Source of the DNA: Candidatus Methylacidiphilales bacterium
GTDB lineage: Bacteria > Verrucomicrobiota > Verrucomicrobiia > Methylacidiphilales > JAAUTS01
NCBI GenBank assembly: GCA_028713655.1
Contig: JAQTNW010000005.1
Span: 46,533 to 110,532 of the forward strand
Reading direction: 5' to 3'
Length of the DNA stretch: 64,000 bases
The position numbers and the translations under genes are program-made. The notes beneath the pieces are model-generated. The model was not told the DNA's origin, made no database searches, and saw only the letters and a program-made list of their open reading frames with translations. Shown piece after piece: positions 35,561 through 42,823 of the stretch (position 1 is its first letter; every line of letters begins with the position of its first letter).

Positions 35561-35623
35561 AATACAACTCCTGTTAATTCTCGCTCTCCCCTTCATTCCA
35601 TAATCCCTGCGCACGCCGCGGGT

Positions 35624-35667
35624 GGGGAGAACACCCCATAGCAACGAAACGGTTCCCGGCGTATTTT
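35624..35667 (+). promoter_or_regulatory. Palindromic promoter of the small lipoprotein gene
   Basis: GGGGAGAACACCCC (35624-35637), ATAG, exactly 20 bases, TATTTT (35662-35667). The ATG of the gene (35675) starts 7 bases after the hexamer, so the mRNA should be leaderless. Confidence 0.8.
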
Positions 35668-35674
35668 AACGCAT

Positions 35675-35815
35675 ATGAAAAAACTATTACTCTACGGTCT
35701 GTTGGCTTCCTTCCTCGGCGCGCTCTACGGTTGCGCGTCCGATAAACCCCAGACGACAACTTCGACCACTTCGACGACGACGGAGCAGACCACGGTACGC
35801 CCCGCGAGCCAGTAA
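35675..35815 (+). CDS. Small Thr-rich lipoprotein
   Basis: A 46-residue product: KKLLLYGLLASFLGALYGC carries a lipobox (LYGC), then a Thr/Ser-rich mature part (TTTSTTSTTTEQTTVRPASQ). It should be lipid-anchored after Lgt, LspA and Lnt processing. The family is not recognised. The start follows the -10 hexamer directly. Confidence 0.7.
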   Translation: MKKLLLYGLLASFLGALYGCASDKPQTTTSTTSTTTEQTTVRPASQ

Positions 35816-35836
35816 ATCCGAACCGGGATCCCTTTT

Positions 35837-36511
35837 ATTTTAAAGTCAATATTTGGATCGATTCTGGTCCTGGCCTTGGTTTCGTGCGCTTCAGTAAGCG
35901 TTCGAGATGGTTCTGAGCGCAGCACACAGAAGATGCCGCAAAAAATTTATGTGGCGGTCTTCGACACAGGGCGGGGTGAATTTAATGTCGATCGTAAGGG
36001 GACGGAGCTGGTTGAGTTCAAGCGGAACCTTCAGACCATGATGCAGGTGGCCTTGGTCACGGACTTGTCGCATCGCCTCATTCTCGCTTCACCCACGAGC
36101 AAGGTTCGGGGATTTATACCTGAAAACGCATGGCTGATACGGGGCGAATTCACAAAGGTCAACCAAGGCAGCCGCCTTCTACGCTCAGCCATAGGTTTTG
36201 GCGCCGGCGGAACCAAGATGGAAACCAATGTCTATGTGTATAACCTGGAACAGAACTCGAAAACCCCGTTTCTAACCTTCTCGACAACGGGGGGCAGCGG
36301 CGCGGAACCCGGGGCCATTACAGCCGTCGCAACGGATCCTGTGGAAATAGCCGTTCAAATAGCCATTGGCGGATTCGGCGGCCTGGCCCACGGTCTTACG
36401 GAGGACACCAAACGCACCGACCGGGAAATAACCGCAAAATTTTCAGATTACATGTATCGGAGCGGATGGATTGCCGAGGACAAGTGGATCAAACCTAAAA
36501 ATATAAATTAG
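35837..36511 (+). CDS. DUF4410-like lipoprotein with possible ATT start
   Basis: From TTG 35876 the frame lacks a full signal peptide. Reading upstream, ATT at 35837 gives a perfect lipoprotein leader, LKSIFGSILVLALVSC, with a Lys in the n-region and the VSC lipobox. No ATG, GTG or TTG serves in that stretch. A weak GGGA precedes it. The 200-residue mature part (KIYVAVFDTGRGEFNV; QGSRLLRSAIGFGAGGTKME; GLTEDTKRTDREITAKFSDY) resembles the DUF4410 family of outer-membrane lipoproteins. The start is uncertain; the coding region is not. Confidence 0.65.
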   Translation: MLKSIFGSILVLALVSCASVSVRDGSERSTQKMPQKIYVAVFDTGRGEFNVDRKGTELVEFKRNLQTMMQVALVTDLSHRLILASPTSKVRGFIPENAWLIRGEFTKVNQGSRLLRSAIGFGAGGTKMETNVYVYNLEQNSKTPFLTFSTTGGSGAEPGAITAVATDPVEIAVQIAIGGFGGLAHGLTEDTKRTDREITAKFSDYMYRSGWIAEDKWIKPKNIN

Positions 36512-36557
36512 CGGCAGAATCGAGGACCTATATTTCTGCTTGTTTATTAGAACCACG

Positions 36558-36614
36558 CTAGTGGTCTGTTTTGCACGCAACCAACCCATCATTTCACGGA
36601 AAACAGACCACTAG
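36558..36614. repeat. Perfect 15-bp inverted repeat
   Basis: CTAGTGGTCTGTTTT (36558-36572) and AAAACAGACCACTAG (36600-36614) flank 27 bases. It sits between the lipoprotein gene ending at 36511 and the promoter at 36641. It could be the ends of a tiny mobile remnant or a large hairpin. There is no T-run for a classical terminator. Confidence 0.6.
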
Positions 36615-36640
36615 TTGAACAGGCATCTGATTTTCGGCAT

Positions 36641-36684
36641 GGGGCATTCACCCCATAGGCATTCGAGCTGGATGGATATATTTT
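36641..36684 (+). promoter_or_regulatory. Palindromic promoter of the BamE-like lipoprotein gene
   Basis: GGGGCATTCACCCC (36641-36654), ATAG, exactly 20 bases, TATTTT (36679-36684). A leader of about 20 bases with AAAGGA precedes ATG 36711. Confidence 0.8.
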
Positions 36685-36710
36685 AAACTTCAACTCATAA
36701 AAGGAATCAA

Positions 36711-36992
36711 ATGAAACTATATACATGTTTGGCTTTATCATTATTGGTTGCCGGCTGTGGATTCGTCACCTCGATGTCCCTTACGCAGGCAAATCTCGAC
36801 AAAATTCATGACAACATGTCTCCGAAGGAAGTGATATCCATTCTGGGGCAGCCTACGGATTCAAAAACCGAGCCCATCCCGATTGTCGGAGGCACACAGA
36901 CTATTTACACCTATCACACCAACTCTTCCGATGTAACGATCGTCTTTAAGAATGATCTCATGAAGGAAAAGCGCGGAACATTCGATCGGTAG
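36711..36992 (+). CDS. SmpA/BamE-like small lipoprotein
   Basis: The 93 residues begin MKLYTCLALSLLVAGCGFVT with a lipobox VAGC at Cys16. The mature part (LDKIHDNMSPKEVISILGQP; YTYHTNSSDVTIVFKNDLM) follows the SmpA/OmlA fold, where a DNMSPKEVISILGQP-type helix-turn is diagnostic. It may help outer-membrane protein assembly or sense the envelope. True bamE is usually elsewhere and single-copy, so this may be a stress-specific relative. Confidence 0.65.
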   Translation: MKLYTCLALSLLVAGCGFVTSMSLTQANLDKIHDNMSPKEVISILGQPTDSKTEPIPIVGGTQTIYTYHTNSSDVTIVFKNDLMKEKRGTFDR

Positions 36993-37024
36993 GCTCGAAT
37001 CAAAAGCAATAGTGCCTTGCGTTC

Positions 37025-38728
37025 ATGCAGGTGGATTCCATCAAATCAGCAGTTCAAACCTGGGAACAGGTGCCGCGTTACCGCGAGATTTTCAGCATTC
37101 TGTACAAATACGGATTTGCCGATTTTTTGCAATTGGTGCGCCTGCGGGCGCTTTCGGACTTGAGGGACCGGCACATCAGCAAGGAATATCTGGCCCTGCA
37201 GAACAAGCCCCCCGCTGTACGACTGCGCCTGGCCCTGGAGGAATTGGGGCCCACCTTTGTCAAACTGGGACAGATCCTCAGCTCACGGCGCGACATCATT
37301 GACGAAAAATTCCATAATGAACTCTGCAAACTCCAGGACCGCGTCCCTCCTTTCCCCGGAGAAGAAGCCAAAGCCATCCTGAAGAAAGAATTGAAGAAAT
37401 CGCCGGAGGCGCTTTTCAAAAAATTCCATGTCCGCCCGCTTGCTTCCGCCTCCATCGCCCAGGTCCACCTGGCGGTGCTGCATACCGGCGAACAAGTGGT
37501 GGTCAAAATCCAGCGGCCTGACATCCTGGAAACCATTGAAATGGATCTGGCCATTCTAGGCGAGATCGCGCGCTTTTTGGACAAACATGTACCTGCAATC
37601 GCAGCGCTCAATCCAACGGGAATTGTGCGCGACTTCAGCAAAACCCTGCTGCGCGAATTGGATTTTTGCAATGAAGCCGCCAACATGCGTCGATTTCAAA
37701 TGGAATTTGAGAAAGAAGAGTCCCTCAAGGTACCCGTCGTCTATGGGGAATTATCCACCCCCCGCGTATTGACCATGGAATATTTGAAAGGGCTTTCTGT
37801 TAACGATCCTCAGGCTTTGAAAGACGCCGGCATCGATCCGGCCACGCTTTCGGAAACGATTTCAGCATTGATATTCGACCAAGTGCTGCGCGCGGGCTTT
37901 TTTCACGCGGATCCGCATCCCGGCAACCTGGCTATCATGCCCGACGGAGTGGTGGCACTGTACGACTATGGAATCATAGGCCAGCTTACGCCGGCATTTC
38001 AGGAGGATATTGCCGATCTTTTAATGGGTCTGATGGACCGGGATGCCCGCACCATCATGTACGCAATCATCGGCATGTCGGAAGGAAGCTTTGTGGAAGA
38101 CCCTGCAGGGATGGAAGCGGATATCGAAGCTTTCAACGAAGACCATCTGAACAAACCTTTGAAGGAAATCCAGATAGGGTTCGTTTTAAACCGTCTTCTG
38201 GATTTGTTGATGACGCACAAACTGCGGATGAAAGCCGCATTTTATCTGGGGGTGAAGGCACTGTCGCAGGTCGAAGCCATTGGGCTGACTTTAAACCCTG
38301 ACCTGAATTTCATCGAGCTGGGCAGGCCGTACGCGGAAGCGCTTTTCCTGAAAAAGCTGAGTTTGCCGCGCTTGCGGAAAGGTGTCGAAAAAGTTCTCAT
38401 AGAAACACTGCGCCTGGTTGAGCAACTGCCGGGCGATTTAAAGGAAGTCTATTTCCGCCTGCGCAGTGGCCGCCTGAGCCTGCCGCTGGACCACAAAATC
38501 AATCCCGAGGGGTTTGAGCCCCTACGCAAAACACTCGATCAGATCGCCAACCGACTGGCGGATGCCGTGCTGACGGCCGCGGTTCTGATTTGTTCCGGAC
38601 TGCTGGTCTTGTCAAAAGTACCGCCGCTGATTCACGGCACTCCCCTGTTCGGCATCCTAGGTCTGATGCTGGGAGCATTCATGACCATCCGCCTCATCGT
38701 CGCCATGTGGCACCGCGACGGATTTTAG
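37025..38728 (+). CDS. ubiB: UbiB/ABC1-family atypical kinase
   Basis: A 567-residue protein-kinase-like ATPase of the UbiB/COQ8 family that supports quinone biosynthesis or lipid handling at the membrane. It has the KxGQ motif (FVKLGQILSSRRDI, about residue 80), the Ala-rich nucleotide loop (PLASASIAQVHLAVL), the catalytic FFHADPHPGNLAIM and metal-binding ALYDYG, then two C-terminal hydrophobic helices. ATG 37025 follows the lipoprotein gene by 32 bp, so both may share the promoter at 36641. Confidence 0.88.
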   Translation: MQVDSIKSAVQTWEQVPRYREIFSILYKYGFADFLQLVRLRALSDLRDRHISKEYLALQNKPPAVRLRLALEELGPTFVKLGQILSSRRDIIDEKFHNELCKLQDRVPPFPGEEAKAILKKELKKSPEALFKKFHVRPLASASIAQVHLAVLHTGEQVVVKIQRPDILETIEMDLAILGEIARFLDKHVPAIAALNPTGIVRDFSKTLLRELDFCNEAANMRRFQMEFEKEESLKVPVVYGELSTPRVLTMEYLKGLSVNDPQALKDAGIDPATLSETISALIFDQVLRAGFFHADPHPGNLAIMPDGVVALYDYGIIGQLTPAFQEDIADLLMGLMDRDARTIMYAIIGMSEGSFVEDPAGMEADIEAFNEDHLNKPLKEIQIGFVLNRLLDLLMTHKLRMKAAFYLGVKALSQVEAIGLTLNPDLNFIELGRPYAEALFLKKLSLPRLRKGVEKVLIETLRLVEQLPGDLKEVYFRLRSGRLSLPLDHKINPEGFEPLRKTLDQIANRLADAVLTAAVLICSGLLVLSKVPPLIHGTPLFGILGLMLGAFMTIRLIVAMWHRDGF

Positions 38729-39015
38729 AGGGGTCTAGGATTATTTGCCGCAAGAGAACGCATAGAACACACAGAATGGAAAATTATTTTTACCATGAGG
38801 ATAGTGGAGATTTTTGCTCTTCGCGTTCTTCATGGTTAAGAGTGGTTTTTTGTGAACTTTGTGTTCTCCCACTCGCGACGCATGTCGGAGTTTGCGGCCA
38901 ACCCTCATAAAGTCATTTCTCATCCATCTGCGCAAATTAATTTAATCTGCGGATAAACCTGTATTTTGGTTTTACTTCGTGTTCTTCGTGGCTTTGTGTG
39001 AGGCTCTTGGCGTCT
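38729..39015. other. Gene-free interval with dispersed repeats
   Basis: Contains the second copy of the 23-bp repeat (38870-38892, identical to 26197-26219) and an AATCTGCGGATAAACC segment near 38945 that recurs near 8865. A related form lies at about 54815. These 'CTGCG' segments are AT-rich spacer sequence with no open frame. Nothing coding is seen. Confidence 0.45.
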
Positions 39016-39297
39016 TTATCCGCGCGCCAGGCTCTTTACCCCAGTTCGGAGCGTCCCTGCTCCTTGATGAACGGCGGATGTCAAACGTTCGCTGGCGAGG
39101 TCCACAAACGAGAGGGCTTTCTTTTTCAGCATTTTACGCTCGGGTTCTGTCAGCTTTTCGCTTTTGCAAATGGCCATCTTCAGGAAAGCCGCAGCTTCGT
39201 CGATCAGCTTCAACGCAGGCTTGGAGATCGGATCTTCATGGGATACGCGGACTTTGGTTTTGGATTTTTTCTGATGGGATGTTTTTGTTTTTTTCAT
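39016..39297 (-). CDS. Small basic cytoplasmic hypothetical protein
   Basis: Family not recognised. The 93 residues are Lys-rich at the start (KKTKTSHQKKSKTKVRVSHE) and then helical (ALKLIDEAAAFLKMAICKSE; PERKMLKKKALSFVDLASER). There is no signal or membrane segment. It is downstream of the small membrane protein at 39324 on the same strand, 26 bp away, and would share its promoter. Confidence 0.55.
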   Translation of the reverse strand: MKKTKTSHQKKSKTKVRVSHEDPISKPALKLIDEAAAFLKMAICKSEKLTEPERKMLKKKALSFVDLASERLTSAVHQGAGTLRTGVKSLARG

Positions 39298-39323
39298 AAT
39301 GAATTCCTTATGGATGGTTTTTG

Positions 39324-39476
39324 TTATCTTCTGCTCAGACCGCCTGTAAAAAAGAGGACCAGACTGACAAGCAAAATAAAACCAAATCCACCGACGCCCA
39401 TCATGGGGCCGCTCAGGTAGAAACCGCTGGTTGCGAACAGGAACATCAACAGGATTAAAGCAAGGATTAGATTCAT
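39324..39476 (-). CDS. Small two-helix membrane protein
   Basis: A 50-residue protein, MNLILALILLMFLFATSGFY ... FILLVSLVLFFTGGLSRR. It has two hydrophobic helices around a Gly-rich turn, in the style of DUF3309-like stress membrane peptides. Its ATG lies 7 bases after the promoter's -10 hexamer, so no ribosome-binding site can be present in the transcript. Confidence 0.7.
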   Translation of the reverse strand: MNLILALILLMFLFATSGFYLSGPMMGVGGFGFILLVSLVLFFTGGLSRR

Positions 39477-39483
39477 AAGAGTC

Positions 39484-39526
39484 AGTGTAATCCCGGCGGA
39501 TTTTCCCGCCAGGGGGTATTCACCCC
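39484..39526 (-). promoter_or_regulatory. Palindromic promoter for the gene at 39324
   Basis: Minus strand: GGGGTGAATACCCC (39526-39513), CTGG instead of ATAG, 19 bases, TACACT (39489-39484), then 7 bases to ATG 39476. Confidence 0.7.
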
Positions 39527-39580
39527 ATATTCGAGTTTTAAGTTGTAAGTTTTAAGTTTAAAGCGGTTCCTGCGCTTCAT

Positions 39581-39623
39581 GGGGTGAAGACCCCCTGGCG
39601 GCAATATCTGCGAGTGCTACTGT
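39581..39623 (+). promoter_or_regulatory. Palindromic promoter for the gene at 39658
   Basis: GGGGTGAAGACCCC (39581-39594), CTGG (39595-39598), 19 bases, TACTGT (39618-39623). It shares the CTGG variant and 19-base spacing with the divergent copy at 39484-39526; the extended sequence CCAGGGGGT.TTCACCCCAT is common to both. Confidence 0.7.
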
Positions 39624-39657
39624 TAGCGTTATTAACACCCAACCAACCAACAAAATT

Positions 39658-39819
39658 ATGAAAACAATTATTAAAAAATACTCGTCCACTCCCGCTCTTC
39701 TACTGGCATTCGGTTTCGTCCTACTCCTGGTAGGAGGACTGACTTTTGCATATATGAACAACTCCTCAGGTGGCAATGAACCGCTCCCGACCCATGCTGC
39801 GGTCACAATGAACGCATAA
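39658..39819 (+). CDS. Small single-helix membrane protein
   Basis: A 53-residue product with the helix PALLLAFGFVLLLVGGLTFA followed by YMNNSSGG and a short periplasmic tail. It is a clear paralogue of the protein at 42025 (same TIIxKxSST-AxLLxF layout and FAYMN after the helix). Function unknown. Confidence 0.65.
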   Translation: MKTIIKKYSSTPALLLAFGFVLLLVGGLTFAYMNNSSGGNEPLPTHAAVTMNA

Positions 39820-39957
39820 ATCTCCAGGATTAATTTCCGCTGATCGTAATGGAGGCCCGCTTGCCCGCTGTCATCCAACCGATAACATGATGAATCGTCT
39901 TGCGCGGCCTCCGTGAGGGCTGATAGGAATATGAACAAGTAGAAACAATCAACCCTT

Positions 39958-41433
39958 ATGGCGGATACCAACGACAGACAACACCGCGCAATCCTTCAAA
40001 GAATTGCCCGTCGGGTGATGCTTGAAAGAGGGCTTGCCCCGGATTTTTCGCCCCAGGCGCTTGCCGAACTCGGAGGAATCCACAGGCCGGCGACGCAAGC
40101 TGAAGGATCAACACGTGATCTGCGAAGCCTTCTCTGGTGCTCCATCGATAATGATGATTCGCGCGATCTGGATCAACTGACCGTTGCCGAAGCCATGCAC
40201 GAAGGGACCGTCAAGGTCCTGATCGCCATTGCCGACGTGGATGCGATCGTCAAAAAGCGCTCCGCCATTGACGATCATGCGCGGCAAAATACAACCTCGA
40301 TCTACACGGCTGCCATGACATTTCCGATGTTGCCCGAAAAACTCTCCACGGATCTTACCTCCCTCAACTTTGAATCCGAGCGCCAGTCCATTGTCATTGA
40401 AATGCTTCTCGCTACGAACGGATCGCTTCTGAGTTCGGACATTTATCGGGCTACTGTCCGCAACCGGGCCAAGCTTGCCTACAACAGCGTCGCCGAATGG
40501 CTGGAGGGCCATGGCCCGATGCCGCAAGAGATCGCCTCAGTCAGCGGTCTGGACGAGAACATTCGACTGCAGGATTGCGTGGCCCGGAAACTGAAGTCAC
40601 TGCGTCGTCTGAACGGGGCGCTTGATCTCGAAACCATCAAGGCCCGTCCTGTCTTTGATGGAGATGAGCTAACGGACTTGGAGGCCGACAACAGGAATCG
40701 GGCCAAGGATATTATTGAGGACTTCATGATCGCCGCCAACGGTGTCACCGCACGTTACCTCGCGTCCAAAAAGCTTCCCTCACTGCGGCGCGTGGTTCGC
40801 ATACCCAAACACTGGGACCGGATTGTCGAGCTTGCAGCAGAACAGGGATCAAAGCTGCCCAGGGAACCCGACGCAAAGGCCTTGGAGCAATTCCTTGTAT
40901 CGGCGAAAACTGCGGATCCTCTTCGCTTTCCCGATCTCTCACTCAGCATTATCAAGCTCCTGGGTTCGGGTGAATACGTTGTCCAACTTTCAGGAAACAA
41001 TGTTGCCGGCCACTTCGATCTTGCCGTCAGGGATTATGCCCACTCCACAGCGCCAAACCGCCGATTCCCGGACCTGATTACCCAACGGTTGCTAAAAGCG
41101 GCAATGTCAGGTTCCGCCCTGCCCTACGAAAATGACGAATTGGAAAAGCTCGCCAGCCACTGCACCGAAGCGGAGGACGCGGCAAAAAAAGTGGAACGGC
41201 AAGTCACAAAATCCGCTGCCGCCCTGTTGCTGGAGTCAAGGATTGGAGAGCAGTTTGATTCCCTTGTCACCGGCGCATCGGATAAAGGCACATGGGTCCG
41301 CCTTCTGCATCCGCCCATTGAAGGAAGACTGGAGAATGGCAATAAGGATCTGAAGGTCGGCCACCAGCTCCGTGTACAACTGGTCCGAACGGATATCGAG
41401 CGCGGACATATCGACTTTAAGAGAGTGGGGTAA
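39958..41433 (+). CDS. RNB-domain 3'-5' exoribonuclease (RNase II/R-like)
   Basis: A 491-residue nuclease of the RNase II superfamily. The RNB metal site reads SID64-NDDSRD70-L-D72-Q, keeping three of the four aspartates; the fourth is Gln73. Further signatures are VLIAIADVDAIV, LNFESERQSIVIEML, VRDYAHSTAPNRRFPDLITQ (the YAHSTAPxRRxxDL motif) and a short C-terminal OB-type segment. It lacks the N-terminal cold-shock domains of RNase R and is shorter than both classical enzymes. It would degrade or trim RNA. Confidence 0.85.
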   Translation: MADTNDRQHRAILQRIARRVMLERGLAPDFSPQALAELGGIHRPATQAEGSTRDLRSLLWCSIDNDDSRDLDQLTVAEAMHEGTVKVLIAIADVDAIVKKRSAIDDHARQNTTSIYTAAMTFPMLPEKLSTDLTSLNFESERQSIVIEMLLATNGSLLSSDIYRATVRNRAKLAYNSVAEWLEGHGPMPQEIASVSGLDENIRLQDCVARKLKSLRRLNGALDLETIKARPVFDGDELTDLEADNRNRAKDIIEDFMIAANGVTARYLASKKLPSLRRVVRIPKHWDRIVELAAEQGSKLPREPDAKALEQFLVSAKTADPLRFPDLSLSIIKLLGSGEYVVQLSGNNVAGHFDLAVRDYAHSTAPNRRFPDLITQRLLKAAMSGSALPYENDELEKLASHCTEAEDAAKKVERQVTKSAAALLLESRIGEQFDSLVTGASDKGTWVRLLHPPIEGRLENGNKDLKVGHQLRVQLVRTDIERGHIDFKRVG

Positions 41434-41482
41434 AACCCTGCCATGGAATCCGGGAGGTTCAGGCGTTCTCGAACCGCGTCCA

Positions 41483-41526
41483 GGGTTAAACACCCCATTG
41501 TGAGGTTCTCATTGCGCCTTACCACT
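41483..41526 (+). promoter_or_regulatory. Weak or decayed copy of the palindromic promoter
   Basis: GGGTTAAACACCCC (41483-41496), ATTG, then about 20 bases to TACCAC/ACCACT (41520-41526). No gene starts nearby; the next is at 41664, with its own better copy at 41608. It may be a relic, a second promoter or the start of a short RNA. Confidence 0.35.
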
Positions 41527-41607
41527 GCAACTCCCCCGGCCGAATATTCACTGTTATCCCGCGCCCCTTCGTAGAAGTCTGTGCGGATATTCTTTAAGTT
41601 CTCTCCT

Positions 41608-41650
41608 GGGGTACTCACCCCATAGGCACGAATAGTGTACCGCGTATTCT
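41608..41650 (+). promoter_or_regulatory. Palindromic promoter of the gene at 41664
   Basis: GGGGTACTCACCCC (41608-41621), ATAG, 19 bases, TATTCT (41645-41650). Only 13 bases separate the hexamer from ATG 41664, so the leader is about 6 bases. Confidence 0.75.
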
Positions 41651-41663
41651 CACATTAATAAAT

Positions 41664-41993
41664 ATGAAAAAAATAATTACAGCACCCCTGGTTTTGGCTG
41701 CCACAGCCGTCTTATTCGGACTGGCCTGCAGCAGCCGAGTCTCGGCTGATCCTTCCCTCACCATCCGCATCGGGCCGCAAGGCCCGCCTCCATCCCATGA
41801 GGACCACCGCTGGGAAAGCCCGCATCATACCGCTGTCTGGATACCCGGACACAACGAATGGAGTGACGGACGTTATGTCTGGGTGGGCGGTTATTACACC
41901 TATCCTCCTCGCGAAAACACTCATTGGATTTCACCGGTCTATTCACACCAGCAGGACGGGTATTATTACCGCCCGGGTTACTGGTCAAACTAA
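41664..41993 (+). CDS. YXWGXW-repeat secreted protein
   Basis: The 109 residues start with a signal peptide (ITAPLVLAATAVLFGLACSS to VSA). Aromatic repeats follow: AVWIPGHNEWSDGRYVWVGG, YYTYPPRENTHWISPVY, YYYRPGYWSN. These are related to the WxPGyW repeats in the larger protein at 45600. Such repeats are found in secreted proteins of unknown function in many Gram-negatives. Confidence 0.7.
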   Translation: MKKIITAPLVLAATAVLFGLACSSRVSADPSLTIRIGPQGPPPSHEDHRWESPHHTAVWIPGHNEWSDGRYVWVGGYYTYPPRENTHWISPVYSHQQDGYYYRPGYWSN

Positions 41994-42024
41994 CTGAAAA
42001 CCCAACCAAGAAGCTAATAAATCT

Positions 42025-42243
42025 ATGACAACTATTATTGAAAAAGATTCATCCACTTCCGCCATTTTACTGGTATTCGCCGTCCTGCTGCTTGTGGCAG
42101 GAGGGCTGTTCTTTGCCTACATGAACGGCGCATTTGGCGCGAGGACCACAGTCATCGAAAACCACAAAACGATCGAAAATAAAACCTTCGTAATGCCAGA
42201 GCAACCGCCCTCCCACGCCGAATCCTCGGAAAAGAAACCCTAA
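42025..42243 (+). CDS. Small single-helix membrane protein, paralogue of 39658
   Basis: The 72 residues have one helix (SAILLVFAVLLLVAGGLFFA) followed by YMNGAFGARTTVIENHKTIE and a Pro/Ser/Lys tail. The N-terminal 38 residues align with the protein at 39658. It is 31 bp after the YXWGXW gene and probably in its transcript. Confidence 0.65.
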   Translation: MTTIIEKDSSTSAILLVFAVLLLVAGGLFFAYMNGAFGARTTVIENHKTIENKTFVMPEQPPSHAESSEKKP

Positions 42244-42301
42244 ACCCAATCAATGTCCCACAACCGCCATCTGATGATGGCACAATAAGAAAATATAAAA
42301 A

Positions 42302-42664
42302 ATGAAAAATAAAATCAGTCATCTCGGCAGCCTCACCTTTTTGGGTGTACTGCTGCTCGCCGCCAATGTAACCCTCGCGCAAACTCCCGCGCCTACAACC
42401 ACCACGACAACCACAACGAGCTCCGGCACCATCAGCCAGTTCAGTCCCGACACCATCATTGTTAAAACAACGACATCAACCGATCCGGTCAGTTACTCTT
42501 ACACCAAGACCACGACCTATGTTGACGAAAACGGCAATCCCGTTTCGGTCGAAACCGTAAAGTCAGGCCTTCCCGTAACTGTCTATTACGACAGGGACGG
42601 AAACAAAATGGTGGCCACAAAAGTCATTGTGAGAAAGACAACGAGCACAACGACGACCCCCTAA
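42302..42664 (+). CDS. Secreted Thr-rich protein
   Basis: The signal peptide is SHLGSLTFLGVLLLAANVTL-AQ. The mature part begins and ends with poly-Thr (PAPTTTTTTTTSSG; RKTTSTTTTP). Between them is a compact segment (VSYSYTKTTTYVDENGNPVS; PVTVYYDRDGNKMVATKVIV) of beta character. 120 residues; family not recognised. It is the last gene of the group 41664-42664, followed by a terminator. Confidence 0.6.
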   Translation: MKNKISHLGSLTFLGVLLLAANVTLAQTPAPTTTTTTTTSSGTISQFSPDTIIVKTTTSTDPVSYSYTKTTTYVDENGNPVSVETVKSGLPVTVYYDRDGNKMVATKVIVRKTTSTTTTP

Positions 42665-42689
42665 ACTGCGCGATTTGCAAGTATAACAA

Positions 42690-42731
42690 AACCGTGGATG
42701 GGAGTTCTCCCATTCACGGTTTGTGCTTTTC
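42690..42731 (+). terminator. Intrinsic terminator
   Basis: AACCGTG-G-ATGGGAG, loop TT, CTCCCAT-T-CACGGTT form a long stem with one internal mismatch, followed by TGTGCTTTT. It ends the 41664-42664 gene group. Confidence 0.7.
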
Positions 42732-42771
42732 TCAACCCTTTCGTGTTGGGCACGGTCATTGATTCAGGTAT

Positions 42772-42816
42772 TAGGCAAACACCCCATAGAATAGGCGGAG
42801 TCATTCGGCCTATTCT
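42772..42816 (+). promoter_or_regulatory. ACCCCATAG promoter of the sensor kinase gene
   Basis: The left half is degenerate (TAGGCAAAC), but the right half ACCCC-ATAG (42781-42789) is exact. It is followed by 21 bases and TATTCT (42811-42816). Seven bases later is GTG 42824. Confidence 0.6.
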
Positions 42817-42823
42817 ATGATAC

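Noticed and set aside
41483..41526. Extra palindrome copy as a full promoter
   Set aside because: The right half matches, but ATTG replaces ATAG, the -10 is poor and no gene starts nearby. It is kept only as a weak site and not counted as a firm member.
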